A DNA stretch of 64,000 nucleotides from JBBRVW01 sp963784645 (lineage in GTDB: Bacteria > Actinomycetota > Actinomycetes > JACCUZ01): the NCBI GenBank assembly GCA_963784645.1, contig CAWARY010000018.1, positions 186,001 through 250,000 on the forward strand, written 5' to 3'. The notes beneath the pieces were generated by a model. It saw only the letters and a list, made by a program, of their open reading frames with translations. It was not told the origin of the DNA and made no database searches. The position numbers were made by a program, and so were the translations under genes. Each line of letters starts with the position of its first letter. Positions within the stretch are counted from its first letter, which is position 1. Below, piece by piece: positions 1 through 8,063 of the stretch.

Positions 1-615
1 ACCCAGATCGAGAAGTCGCTCGGCCTCGCGGTCGGCCGGATCGGCATCGAGGCGCAGATCGAGAACGCCCAGGGCCTCGTCGAGGTCGACGCCATCGCGG
101 CGGCGTCGCCGCGGACGCAGACCATCATCTTCGGGCCGGCCGACTTCATGGCGTCCATCAACATGAAGTCGCTGGTGGTGGGGGAGCAGCCGCCGGGCTA
201 CGACGTCGGCGACGCGTACCACTACATCCTCATGCGGATCCTCATGGCCGCCCGCACCTACGACCTGCAGGCCATCGACGGGCCGTACCTGCAGATCAAG
301 GACGTCGAGGGCTTCCGCCGGGTCGCGGGCCGGTCGGCGGCGCTCGGCTTCGACGGCAAGTGGGTGCTGCACCCGGGGCAGATCGACGCGGCCAACGAGG
401 TCTACTCGCCGGCACAGGACGACTACGACCACGCCGAGCTGATCCTCGACGCCTACGAGTGGCACACGTCCGAGGCCGGCGGCATGCGCGGCGCGGTCAT
501 GCTCGGCGACGAGATGATCGACGAGGCGTCCCGCAAGATGGCCCTGGTCGTCGCCGGCAAGGGCCGGGCGGCGGGCATGAGCCGGACGTCGTCCTTCCAG
601 TCGCCCGAGAGCTGA
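1..615 (+). CDS. HpcH/HpaI aldolase / citrate lyase family CoA-ester lyase (5' truncated)
   Basis: The reading frame is open from base 1, so the N-terminus lies outside the window; 204 codons plus stop are visible. Readable family signatures are IEAQIENAQGL, the Glu-bearing Mg/CoA strand near the left edge, then FGPADFMASI and the C-terminal KWVLHPGQID. This is the CitE-like fold that cleaves or forms malyl-CoA, methylmalyl-CoA or citramalyl-CoA. The sequence resembles the lyases placed beside ccr/ecm in Streptomyces, so malyl-CoA/methylmalyl-CoA lyase of the ethylmalonyl-CoA pathway is my preferred role. A citramalyl-CoA lyase role (Rv2498c type) remains possible. The MaoC hydratase and acyl-CoA dehydrogenase further on support a shared pathway. 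Family is certain, substrate is inferred. Confidence 0.85.
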   Translation, partial: TQIEKSLGLAVGRIGIEAQIENAQGLVEVDAIAAASPRTQTIIFGPADFMASINMKSLVVGEQPPGYDVGDAYHYILMRILMAARTYDLQAIDGPYLQIKDVEGFRRVAGRSAALGFDGKWVLHPGQIDAANEVYSPAQDDYDHAELILDAYEWHTSEAGGMRGAVMLGDEMIDEASRKMALVVAGKGRAAGMSRTSSFQSPES

Positions 616-617
616 CC

Positions 618-1391
618 GTGACGACGTCATGGCGCGCGTCCGAAAACGTGCGCCTCGACGGGCGGGTGGCGCTGGTCACCGGTGCCGGGTCCGCCGACGG
701 AATCGGGTTCGCCTGTGCACGCGCCCTCATGTCCCGCGGCGCCACCGTGCACGTCACGTCCACCACCGAGCGGATCCACGCGCGCGCGGCCGAGCTGGGC
801 GAGGGGTCGCACGGCGTCATCGCCGACCTCACCCTCGAGGACGACGTCGCCGCACTGCTCGCGGCCGTCGGCGATGTCGACGTCCTGGTCAACAACGCCG
901 GCATGCTCAGCGTCGGCTCACCGGACGTCCAGGCTCCGATGACGGCCCTGTCGCTGGCGGACTGGCGGGCCGACCTGGCGCGCAACCTGGACACGGCGTT
1001 CCTCGTGACCCGGGCGTTCCTGCCGGCGATGCTGGCCGCAGGCTTCGGCCGGATCGTCAACGTCGCGTCCACCACCGGCCCGGTGAGCGCGATGCCCGAC
1101 CAGTCGTCCTACGCCGCCTCGAAGGCCGGGATGCTCGGGCTGACGCGGGCGGTGGCCGTCGAAGCCGCGGCGTCCGGCGTGACGTGCAACGCGGTGGCGC
1201 CGGGCTGGATAGCGACGGGATCGCAGACGGCGGCGGAGGCGGCGCACGGGCTGCGCGCACCGGTGGGCCGGTCCGGCACCCCCGACGAGGTCGCCGCCGC
1301 GGTGGCGTTCCTCGCCTCGCCCGGGTCGTCGTACGTGACTGGCCAGCTGCTCGTGGTCGACGGCGGCAACGCGATCGTCGAGGCTCGCTGA
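618..1391 (+). CDS. SDR family NAD(P)-dependent oxidoreductase
   Basis: A 257-residue classical short-chain dehydrogenase. The glycine-rich cofactor loop TGAGSADGIG is near residue 20, NNAG near residue 94, and the catalytic Tyr-Lys pair is in YAASKAG, followed by a C-terminal VDGGN. The GTG at 618 is chosen because it lies 2 bases after the lyase stop and puts the Rossmann loop at the usual distance; longer in-frame readings run back into the lyase gene. The tight spacing suggests co-transcription and perhaps a beta-hydroxyacyl or 3-oxoacyl substrate. Substrate is not readable. Confidence 0.88.
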   Translation: MTTSWRASENVRLDGRVALVTGAGSADGIGFACARALMSRGATVHVTSTTERIHARAAELGEGSHGVIADLTLEDDVAALLAAVGDVDVLVNNAGMLSVGSPDVQAPMTALSLADWRADLARNLDTAFLVTRAFLPAMLAAGFGRIVNVASTTGPVSAMPDQSSYAASKAGMLGLTRAVAVEAAASGVTCNAVAPGWIATGSQTAAEAAHGLRAPVGRSGTPDEVAAAVAFLASPGSSYVTGQLLVVDGGNAIVEAR

Positions 1392-1397
1392 GCGACC

Positions 1398-1712
1398 TCA
1401 GCGCCGAGCGTCCTCGTGGTCGTCGTCGATGACGACGACGGCGAAGCTGCGGTCGAGCCGCACGTCGACGGTGCTGCCATCGGGCGTGGTGACCTCGACC
1501 TCCCAGGTCGCGCCGGCCTCCGTGTCACGCTCGACGGCGTTCGCGCGGCCGCCACCGGTCGCCTGCAGGGCCGCCGCCACGGCCTGGCTGGCATTCGGGC
1601 CGGTGACGTGCCCGTCCTTGCCGTCGCCGTGCTGCAGCGTCGCCGCGGCGACACCGGTGCCGGTCAGCCCGAGCGCGAGCACGGTCGCGCCGACGGCCAG
1701 CCGCGCCCTCAC
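1398..1712 (-). CDS. Small exported PepSY-like protein
   Basis: A 104-residue protein that starts GTG at 1712 and overlaps the stop of the upstream secreted-protein gene by 4 bases (GTGA), implying coupled translation. Residues about 3-24 form a signal peptide or membrane anchor. The C-terminal 50 residues (WEVEVTTPDGSTVDVRLD, then an acidic end) read like one PepSY unit, a domain of periplasmic or extracellular inhibitors and sensors. It is divergent from a response regulator/histidine kinase pair, a common actinobacterial arrangement in which the kinase controls PepSY expression. PepSY assignment is by pattern. Confidence 0.7.
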   Translation of the reverse strand: MRARLAVGATVLALGLTGTGVAAATLQHGDGKDGHVTGPNASQAVAAALQATGGGRANAVERDTEAGATWEVEVTTPDGSTVDVRLDRSFAVVVIDDDHEDARR

Positions 1713-2428
1713 GGCCGCACCATGCTGACGAGGACGAGCCGCTCGTGGCCGCCCTTGACCAGCTTCTCGAGGACCGAGCCCACGCCGCGCGCGTAGAACT
1801 TGCGCTCGACCTTCGCCGGCTCGAGCGCCGTGAAGTTCTTGGTCGTGAGCACGCGGGTGAACGAGCCGTAGGGAACGGTGACGCTGGCGTCGCGGCGCAG
1901 CACGGTCGCCTGGTCCTCGGCGACACCGCTCTCGAACTCCTCGTAGTAGGTGTCGCCGACCCTGGGGCGCGCCTTCATGAGGATCCCGGCCCGCGCGCCC
2001 TTCCGGCCCGCCTTCCACGAGCCCTTGGTGCTCACGACAGTGCCGTGGTCGTACTCCTTGGTGTTCTCGCCGAAGTACCAGACGTTGCCGCGGCGGTCCT
2101 GCGCGTACCAGTCGCGGGTGTCCTCGACCAGCTCGCCGGCCGCGTACGCCCTATCGCGCACGACGACCGTCTCGACGCCCTGCACCGTCTTGGTCCGGTG
2201 CGTGACGCGGACGATCTCGGTTCCGCCGCCGCCGCCCCCGGACTCGCGGTAGCGCATGACGGTGCCGGGCGCAAAAGGCAGGAAGGGGTTGTCGATCGTC
2301 GTGCTGAAGTGGTCCGGCGTCGGGGTCCGCGTGCCCGGTGACGCGGCCGCCACCGGGGCGGCGGCGCCGAGGAGGAGGGCGATCGCGGCCGCCGGGGCCA
2401 GGGCCTTGCGTACGGGGTGTGTGGTCAT
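1709..2428 (-). CDS. Secreted protein of unknown function
   Basis: A 239-residue protein with a clear signal peptide: MTTHPVRKAL, a hydrophobic Ala/Leu core, and cleavage likely after VAAAS near residue 29. The mature part starts FSTTIDNPFLPFAPGTVMRY, has a short poly-Gly insert near residue 66, and contains many beta-strand-like stretches with WYAQD and VWYFGE. I recognise no catalytic motif. It is the first gene of an apparent two-gene operon with the PepSY-like protein and diverges from the two-component system, so a cell-envelope sensing role is plausible. Confidence 0.75.
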   Translation of the reverse strand: MTTHPVRKALAPAAAIALLLGAAAPVAAASPGTRTPTPDHFSTTIDNPFLPFAPGTVMRYRESGGGGGGTEIVRVTHRTKTVQGVETVVVRDRAYAAGELVEDTRDWYAQDRRGNVWYFGENTKEYDHGTVVSTKGSWKAGRKGARAGILMKARPRVGDTYYEEFESGVAEDQATVLRRDASVTVPYGSFTRVLTTKNFTALEPAKVERKFYARGVGSVLEKLVKGGHERLVLVSMVRP

Positions 2429-2461
2429 GGCGACAGCCTGCGCGACCGGTCCTGAAGCGAC

Positions 2462-2481
2462 GCTGAACGCGCATTCAGCGC
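2462..2481. promoter_or_regulatory. Palindrome in divergent PepSY/two-component promoter
   Basis: CGCTGAA-N6-TTCAGCG is a perfect 7-bp inverted repeat centred in the 84-base gap between the divergent secreted-protein and response-regulator genes. Related TGAA and CTCAGG half-sites flank it (near 2453 and 2485). The position suits a binding site for the adjacent OmpR-type regulator acting on both promoters. This is inferred from position and symmetry only. Confidence 0.5.
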
Positions 2482-2512
2482 GGGCTCAGGGCCGCTGTGC
2501 CACGGTGAGGGC

Positions 2513-3190
2513 ATGCGGGTCCTGGTCGTCGACGACGACAGACGCCTGGCCGAGGCCGTGAAGCGCGGTCTCGAGGGTGAGGGCTTCGCGGTCGACGTGG
2601 CCTTCGACGGCCCGGACGCGCTGTGGCACGCGACGGAGAACAGCTACGACGCGCTGGTGCTGGACGTGATGCTGCCCGGCATGAGCGGCCTCGAGCTGTG
2701 CGCCCGCCTGCGCGAGGGCGGCGACTGGGCGCCGATCCTGGTGCTCACCGCCCAGGGCGCCGAGCAGGACGAGGCGAACGCTCTCGACACCGGCGCGGAC
2801 GACTTCCTGTCCAAGCCGTTCTCCTTCGTCGTGCTCCTCGCCCGGCTGCGGGCGCTGCTCCGGCGCGGTCGGGTGGCACGCCCGGTCGCCCTGTGCGCCG
2901 GCGACCTCCGGCTGGACCCGGCCACCCACCAGGTGTGGCGCGGTGAGGTCGAGGTCGAGCTGACCCCGCGCCAGTTCGCCCTGCTCGAGCTGTTCCTGCG
3001 ACGGGCCGGCGAGGTGCTCTCGAAGCAGGAGATCCTCGAGCACGTCTGGGACTTCGCCTTCGACGGCGATCCCAACATCGTCGAGGTGTACGTCGGCCAG
3101 CTGCGGCGACGCATCGACGAGCCGTTCGGCAGGGTCGCCCTGCAGACCGTCCGGCTCGTCGGCTACCGCCTCGACGCGGGGGGCGGCTGA
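2513..3190 (+). CDS. OmpR-family response regulator
   Basis: A 225-residue two-domain regulator. The receiver domain (1-115) shows the acidic pocket VVDDD (7-9), phospho-acceptor Asp51 in LDVMLPG and the conserved Lys in LSKPF. The C-terminal winged helix (about 128-222) has ELTPRQFALLELF and the recognition and wing region VEVYVGQLRRRID, then VRLVGYRL. It precedes the histidine kinase by 2 bases and so forms a cognate pair. Its likely targets include the divergent secreted/PepSY genes through the palindrome at 2462. Confidence 0.95.
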   Translation: MRVLVVDDDRRLAEAVKRGLEGEGFAVDVAFDGPDALWHATENSYDALVLDVMLPGMSGLELCARLREGGDWAPILVLTAQGAEQDEANALDTGADDFLSKPFSFVVLLARLRALLRRGRVARPVALCAGDLRLDPATHQVWRGEVEVELTPRQFALLELFLRRAGEVLSKQEILEHVWDFAFDGDPNIVEVYVGQLRRRIDEPFGRVALQTVRLVGYRLDAGGG

Positions 3191-3192
3191 GG

Positions 3193-4401
3193 ATGCGTCT
3201 GCGCACCACGGCCGCCATCACGCTGGCGGTGGCGCTCGCACTGTCGCTCGGGGCGTGGCTGCTGCTCCAGACGCTCGAGGACGCCCTGCGCCGCAACAAC
3301 GACGACGCCGCCCGCAGCCGGGCCCGCGACATCGCCGCTGCGGTGGAATCGGGCCGGCTGCCAGCGCCCCTCACCACGCTGGGGGACGACTCGGTCGCCC
3401 AGGTGGTCGACGGCTCGGGACGCGTCCTCGACGCGTCGCGCAACGTCGAGGGCCGCCGGCCGATCGCGACGTTCCGGCCGGACGGTCCCCGCGCGGTCGT
3501 CCGGACCGTGGACTTCCAGGACGGCCCCGACCTCGAGCACTACCGCGTCTGGGCAGTTCGCGCCGTGGCGGCGTCCGGTCCGGTCACGGTGTACGTGGGA
3601 ACGAGCCTGGAGACGGTGAGCGAGGCCGTGGGCACGCTTCGAGGTCTGCTCGTCCCCGTCGTCCCCGTCGTCGTCGTGCTCCTTGCCGGGCTGACCTGGG
3701 TCGTGGTGGGCCGGCTGCTCGCGCGGCTCGAGCAGAACAGCCGTCGCCAGCGCGCCTTCGCCGCCGACGCGTCGCACGAGCTGCAGACCCCGTTGACCGC
3801 CTTCCGCACCCAGCTCGAGGTCGCCCTGGCGCGGCCCGATGCCGAGGACTGGCCGGTCCTTGCGAGGGACCTCCTGCACGGGACCCAGGACATGGAGCGT
3901 CTGGTCCGCGACCTGCTGTTCCTGGCCCACGAGGACGAGCAGGCGCGCGCCGTCCTCCCGGCCGATCTCGTGGACCTCGACGACGTGGTCCTCGAGGAAG
4001 CTGCGCGCGTACGCGGGGGCGCGTCCGTCCAGCTCGACACCAGCAAGGTGTCCGCTGCACCGGTGCGCGGCAGTCGCGACCAGCTGGTGCGCCTCGTGCG
4101 CAACCTGCTGGAGAACGCGGAGAACCACGCGTCCGCCCGGGTCGAGGTCATGCTCTCCGCGAGCAACGGGGACGTGCGGCTCGTGGTCGCCGACGACGGT
4201 CCGGGGGTACCCGCCGAGGAGCGGCAGCACGTCTTCGAGCGGTTCGTGCGTCTCGACGGGGCGCGGGCCCGCGACTCCGGAGGCAGCGGTCTCGGGCTCG
4301 CGATCGTCGACGCCATCGCGCGCCGCCACGGAGGCACCGTCGCACTCGCGGGCGACGGCCCCGGGGCCAGGTTCGAGGTGCGCCTGCCCACCGCAGGCTG
4401 A
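3193..4401 (+). CDS. Sensor histidine kinase
   Basis: A 402-residue membrane kinase. TM1 covers residues about 5-27, an extracytoplasmic sensor loop about 28-150, and TM2 about 152-178, followed by a short linker (HAMP-like). The HisKA motif ASHELQTPLTAF carries His195. The ATPase domain has the N box RNLLENAENHA, G1 DDGPGVP and G2 GSGLGLAIV. The start follows the regulator stop (TGA GG ATG). An envelope stimulus sensed outside the membrane, perhaps coupled to the divergent PepSY protein, is the natural model; the ligand is unknown. Confidence 0.95.
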   Translation: MRLRTTAAITLAVALALSLGAWLLLQTLEDALRRNNDDAARSRARDIAAAVESGRLPAPLTTLGDDSVAQVVDGSGRVLDASRNVEGRRPIATFRPDGPRAVVRTVDFQDGPDLEHYRVWAVRAVAASGPVTVYVGTSLETVSEAVGTLRGLLVPVVPVVVVLLAGLTWVVVGRLLARLEQNSRRQRAFAADASHELQTPLTAFRTQLEVALARPDAEDWPVLARDLLHGTQDMERLVRDLLFLAHEDEQARAVLPADLVDLDDVVLEEAARVRGGASVQLDTSKVSAAPVRGSRDQLVRLVRNLLENAENHASARVEVMLSASNGDVRLVVADDGPGVPAEERQHVFERFVRLDGARARDSGGSGLGLAIVDAIARRHGGTVALAGDGPGARFEVRLPTAG

Positions 4402-4411
4402 GGCGTCCAGC

Positions 4412-4466
4412 CGTGATCCACAGTGGATCTGTTGGAGATTCTCCAATGGATCCACTGTGGATCATG
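4412..4466 (+). terminator. Long perfect RNA hairpin after the kinase gene
   Basis: Eleven bases after the kinase stop, 27 bases on each side of T4439 pair completely on the + strand transcript. The only non-Watson-Crick pairs are three G-U wobbles (4413/4465, 4430/4448, 4431/4447). Each arm contains its own 15-bp palindrome, GATCCAC-N-GTGGATC (4415-4429 and 4449-4463). There is no U-tract. It probably terminates or protects the two-component mRNA, but the nested palindromes could also bind a dimeric protein. Confidence 0.6.
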
Positions 4467-4526
4467 GGACGGGGCCGTTCTCGTGATCCCGGGACGGAGG
4501 TCGGTCGTCGGCGCCACACTGCGGTC

Positions 4527-5504
4527 ATGACGGGGACGCCGGCGCCGGTCCGACTGCCACGGCAGATCGGGGCTGTGACGGTGCGGGCGGGTGGCATCGA
4601 GGAGGACCTCGACGCGCTGCACGTGGGTGACCCGCTGTGGTGGGGCCAGGACTTCGTCGTCGACCGGGTGCGATCGATGCCGCCGGACACCCCGCACCTC
4701 ATGCTGGTGGGTGAGCTCGACGGCCGACCGGTGGCCGACGCCTTCATCATCGCCAAGGGCGGCGCCCAGCGCGGGATGGCGATGACGGGTATCTACGTGC
4801 TGCCCGAGGCGCGGCGGCACGGTGTCGGCGCCGCGCTGGCTGACGTGCTCACCGAGATGGCGGTCCTGCACGGGCTGCCCGGGATCGCCGACTCCGTGCA
4901 CGAGCTGGATGCGTCGAGCCTCGGGGCCAGCGCGCGGCTGGGCTACGAGGTGCTGGGCCACCACCGCGAGTCGGTGCTCGACCTGCACGGGCTGCCGGAC
5001 GACGCCGTCCGCGCCGCGGTGGCGCGCGCCGAGGCGGCGGGCTACGAGCTGCGCCTGCTGCCTCAGGAGGCAGGGGAGCAGGAGTGGCATCAGGCGTACG
5101 AGCTGGCCCTGGTGGCCTGGAAGGACGCCCCGGACGCCGAGGGCAGTACCGACGAGATCCCCTACTCGGTGTTCCGCGGGTTCTTCCCGGAGCCCTCGTA
5201 CGTGCTGCTGGCGTGGCACGGCGACGTGCCGGTCGGTCTCACCACGGTGATGGACCGCGCCAAGGACGCGGCGCTGAACACCTTCTTCACCGGCGTCGTT
5301 CCGGAGGCCCGTGGCGCCGGCCTCGCGACGGCGCTCAAGGCGCGGCACGCCGAGCTGATGCGGGCCGCGGGGCACGAGCGCATCTACACCCAGAACATGG
5401 CCCAGAACGCACCGATCCTGGCTGCCAACGACCGGCTCGGCTTCAGCGTCGTGCCGGGCTACTACGCCGTCGGACGCCCTGTCGGCGGTCCGCCCCCGGC
5501 CTGA
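4527..5504 (+). CDS. Tandem-domain GNAT N-acetyltransferase
   Basis: 325 residues from ATG 4527. Two GNAT-like halves are visible: the first with IYVLPEARRHGVGAALAD (about residues 91-108, the acetyl-CoA pyrophosphate loop) and the second with GVVPEARGAGLATALKARH (about 257-275), then NDRLGFSVVPGY. This double arrangement is common in actinobacterial acetyltransferases of the mycothiol-synthase-like type, but specific MshD features are not obvious. The frame is open far upstream, but earlier starts would include the hairpin at 4412-4466. Substrate unknown. Confidence 0.85.
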   Translation: MTGTPAPVRLPRQIGAVTVRAGGIEEDLDALHVGDPLWWGQDFVVDRVRSMPPDTPHLMLVGELDGRPVADAFIIAKGGAQRGMAMTGIYVLPEARRHGVGAALADVLTEMAVLHGLPGIADSVHELDASSLGASARLGYEVLGHHRESVLDLHGLPDDAVRAAVARAEAAGYELRLLPQEAGEQEWHQAYELALVAWKDAPDAEGSTDEIPYSVFRGFFPEPSYVLLAWHGDVPVGLTTVMDRAKDAALNTFFTGVVPEARGAGLATALKARHAELMRAAGHERIYTQNMAQNAPILAANDRLGFSVVPGYYAVGRPVGGPPPA

Positions 5505-5537
5505 CCCCGGCGACGACCGGCCTGCACAGGCACCGGA

Positions 5538-5549
5538 TACTGGTCAGTA
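5538..5549. promoter_or_regulatory. Short palindrome upstream of acyl-CoA dehydrogenase
   Basis: TACTG-GT-CAGTA sits 39 bases before the ATG at 5589 and overlaps a plausible -10 hexamer GATACT (5536-5541). It could be a TetR-type operator controlling the dehydrogenase. The evidence is short symmetry plus location only. Confidence 0.3.
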
Positions 5550-5588
5550 ACATGCGCACCTGCGCACCGCCCGCGAAGGAGTCGCGCC

Positions 5589-6794
5589 ATGGGTCGCCTC
5601 GCCCAGACCGAAGGTCTCACCGACGTCCAGCAGGAGATCGTGAAGACGGTCCGCGGCTTCGTGGACAAGGAGATCCTCCCGCACGTCGCCCAGCTCGAGC
5701 GCGACGACGCGTACCCGACGGACATCGTCGAGGGCATGAAGGACATGGGGCTGTTCGGGCTCATGATCCCCGAGGAGCACGGCGGACTGGGTGAGTCGCT
5801 GCTGACCTATGCCCTGGTGGTGGAGGAGATCGCCCGCGGCTGGATGAGCGTCAGCGGCATCATCAACACCCACTTCATCGTCGCCTACCTGCTGCAGCAG
5901 CACGGAACCGACGAGCAGAAGCAGGCGCTGCTGCCCCGGATGGCCACCGGCGAGGTGCGCGGCTCCTTCTCGATGTCCGAGCCGGCGCTGGGCTCCGACG
6001 TCAGCGCCATCACCACCAAGGCGGTGCGCGACGGCGACGACTACCTGCTCACCGGCCAGAAGATGTGGATCACCAACGGCGGGACCTCGAACCTGCTGGC
6101 CGTCCTCGTCAAGACCGACGCCGAGGCTGCCGACGACGCGAAGCCGCACCAGCGGATGACGACGTTCCTGGTCGAGAAGGAGCCGGGCTTCGGCGAGGTC
6201 GCGCCGGGGCTCACGATCCCCGGGAAGATCGAGAAGATGGGCTACAAGGGCGTCGACTCGACCGAGGCGGTCTTCGACGGGCTGCGGGTGCCGGCGACGC
6301 GGGTGCTCGGCGGCGAGACCGGCAGGGGCTTCTACCAGATGATGGACGGCGTCGAGGTCGGCCGCGTCAACGTCGCCGCGCGCGGCTGCGGGGTCGCGCA
6401 ACGCGCTTTCGAGCTCGGCGTCCGCTACGCCCAGCAGCGCGAGGCGTTCGGCAAGCCGATCGCCCAGCATCAGGCGGTGCAGTTCCGGCTCGCGGAGATG
6501 GCGACGAAGGTCGAGGCGGCGCACGCGATGATGGTGATGGCGGCCCGCAAGAAGGACTCCGGCGAGCGCAACGACATCGAGGCCGGGATGGCCAAGTACC
6601 TCGCCAGCGAGTACTGCAAGGAGGTCGTCGAGGACTCCTTCCGCATCCACGGCGGCTACGGGTACTCCAAGGAGTACGAGATCGAGCGGCTCTACCGCGA
6701 GGCGCCGATGCTGCTCATCGGCGAAGGCACCAGCGACATCCAGAAGATGATCATCGGCCGCCGGCTGCTCGAGGAGTACAAGCTGCGCGGGTGA
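5589..6794 (+). CDS. Acyl-CoA dehydrogenase, probable methylsuccinyl-CoA dehydrogenase
   Basis: A 401-residue flavoenzyme with full family length. FAD/substrate motifs are FSMSEPALGSDVSAI and MWITNGGTSN; the C-terminal helical domain carries YAQQREAFGKPIAQHQ and IHGGYGYSKEYEIERLYREA, with the presumed catalytic Glu in IGEGTSDIQ. A strong ribosome site, GAAGGAG, lies 9 bases before the ATG. The N-terminus (TEGLTDVQQEIV) and the body resemble the dehydrogenase placed next to mcl/mch/ccr genes in actinomycetes. Together with the lyase at 1 and the MaoC hydratase at 10974 this suggests methylsuccinyl-CoA as substrate; other short branched acyl-CoAs are possible. Confidence 0.88.
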   Translation: MGRLAQTEGLTDVQQEIVKTVRGFVDKEILPHVAQLERDDAYPTDIVEGMKDMGLFGLMIPEEHGGLGESLLTYALVVEEIARGWMSVSGIINTHFIVAYLLQQHGTDEQKQALLPRMATGEVRGSFSMSEPALGSDVSAITTKAVRDGDDYLLTGQKMWITNGGTSNLLAVLVKTDAEAADDAKPHQRMTTFLVEKEPGFGEVAPGLTIPGKIEKMGYKGVDSTEAVFDGLRVPATRVLGGETGRGFYQMMDGVEVGRVNVAARGCGVAQRAFELGVRYAQQREAFGKPIAQHQAVQFRLAEMATKVEAAHAMMVMAARKKDSGERNDIEAGMAKYLASEYCKEVVEDSFRIHGGYGYSKEYEIERLYREAPMLLIGEGTSDIQKMIIGRRLLEEYKLRG

Positions 6795-6800
6795 CCCTGC

Positions 6801-7352
6801 TCAGCCGAACGGTGAGTCGAGGCCGTACTTCTCCATCAGCTCCGGGACCCAGGTCGGGTCGAGGAACAGGCCGTACTCCGCCGCGAGCGGGGCCAGAATC
6901 TCTGGACCGGCACCCCCGCTCTCGACGAGGTCCGCGAGCTCCTGGAAGAAGCGTTCGAAGCCCGCCGGCGTGATGACCTCGATCATCCGGGCCTCGACGT
7001 CGCCGGCGTTCCACATGGTGTGCAGCTCGCCGCGCGGCTTGACGATGTACCCGCCTGCCTCGAGCACGACCTCGTCCGCGCCGGAGCGGAAGCCGATCCG
7101 GCCCGCGGTGACGATCGAGAACTCGTCCTCACGGGTGTGGACGTGCGGCGGTACGAGCGCTCCCACGGGGAAGGGGTGCTCCACCACCGCGACCTGGCCG
7201 CCGGTGTGCTCGCCCGAGAGCCGGAACGCGACGCCGATCGCGCCGATGGAGCGGGCCGGCCGGTGCGGGCCCGGTAGGACGGTCAACGGCAGGGACCGCC
7301 CCACGGCGGTGGCGTCGACCAGGCTCATCGGAGGTGGTGCGGCAGTGGTCAT
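6801..7352 (-). CDS. Cupin-domain protein
   Basis: 183 residues. The metal-binding cupin motif PPHVHTREDEFSIVTAG (His-x-His and Glu) lies mid-protein, with KPRGELHTMWNAG as the second half carrying the third His. ATG 7352 is preferred over a longer reading because AGGAAAGG lies 7 bases upstream. It is divergent from a TetR gene; two identical-pattern operators lie upstream of or inside the TetR start (7387, 7448), so it is probably the regulator's target. Likely a small-molecule dioxygenase or isomerase; substrate unknown. Confidence 0.85.
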   Translation of the reverse strand: MTTAAPPPMSLVDATAVGRSLPLTVLPGPHRPARSIGAIGVAFRLSGEHTGGQVAVVEHPFPVGALVPPHVHTREDEFSIVTAGRIGFRSGADEVVLEAGGYIVKPRGELHTMWNAGDVEARMIEVITPAGFERFFQELADLVESGGAGPEILAPLAAEYGLFLDPTWVPELMEKYGLDSPFG

Positions 7353-7386
7353 GCCGAAGCCTTTCCTGGACAGAGGCAATTTTCGA

Positions 7387-7402
7387 TGAACGATGGCGTT
7401 CA
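7387..7402. promoter_or_regulatory. TGAAC-N6-GTTCA operator, site 1
   Basis: Perfect 5-bp inverted repeat with a 6-base spacer in the cupin/TetR divergent region, 35 bases upstream of the cupin start. An identical pattern lies 61 bp away (7448). Spacing and symmetry are typical of TetR-family dimer sites. Confidence 0.6.
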
Positions 7403-7442
7403 CTGGAATAAGGTGTACTCCTGGCCGAGCGGAGGGTCAAGG

Positions 7443-8063
7443 TTGGCTGAACAGACTCGTTCACCGAAATTGCGGTCCTACCGGATGCAGGCGCGCCTGG
7501 AGGGCGTGGAGCAGACCCGGCTGAGGATCACCGAAGCCACGATGCAGCTGCACGAGACGGTCGGTCCTGCCGCCACGACGGTCGCCGCCATCGCCGAGCA
7601 AGCCGGCGTGACCCGGCTGACCGTGTACCGGCACTTCCCCGACGACGAGGCGCTGTTCGCCGCCTGCTCCGCGCACTGGCGCGCACTGCACCCGCGACCG
7701 GACGTGGCCGCTTGGCGCGGCGTCGCCGACCCTGGGCAGCGGCTTCGCCTGGCGCTGTCCCAGACCTACGACTGGAGCGCCGAGGCAGCACCGATGATGA
7801 CGAGGATCCACCGTGACCTGCCGTCCCTGCCGCCGTTCGTCGGCGACTTCCTGTCCCGCGACGAGGAGCTCCGGGTGTCGGTGCTCGCCAGGGGATTCGG
7901 TTGCCGCGGACGGGCCGCTCTCCGGCTGAGGGGCGGGCTGGCCCATGCTCTGCGCGTCGAGACCTGGGAGTCCCTGTGCGTCGCCGGCGCGCTGCGTCGC
8001 GACGAGGCCGTCGAGCTCATGATGGGCGCCGTGCTCGCCGCCGTAGCCGGTCGCGCGGCATGA
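7443..8063 (+). CDS. TetR-family transcriptional regulator
   Basis: 206 residues if started at TTG 7443, which has GGAGG 7 bases upstream; ATG 7386 (longer) and ATG 7485 (shorter, no ribosome site) are alternatives. The N-terminal HTH is visible as TTVAAIAEQAGVTRLTVYRHFPDDEALF, shown here only to name the VTRLTVYRHF recognition helix. The C-terminal ligand domain is unremarkable. It diverges from the cupin gene and overlaps the next gene by ATGA. The second TGAAC-N6-GTTCA site lies within codons 2-7, so it probably represses itself and the cupin gene. Confidence 0.88.
   Translation: MAEQTRSPKLRSYRMQARLEGVEQTRLRITEATMQLHETVGPAATTVAAIAEQAGVTRLTVYRHFPDDEALFAACSAHWRALHPRPDVAAWRGVADPGQRLRLALSQTYDWSAEAAPMMTRIHRDLPSLPPFVGDFLSRDEELRVSVLARGFGCRGRAALRLRGGLAHALRVETWESLCVAGALRRDEAVELMMGAVLAAVAGRAA
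7448..7463. promoter_or_regulatory. TGAAC-N6-GTTCA operator, site 2
   Basis: Second copy of the pattern at 7387, centre-to-centre 61 bp (about six helical turns), overlapping the first codons of the TetR gene when TTG 7443 is used. Its position inside the translated start would block initiation complexes when bound. Confidence 0.6.
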
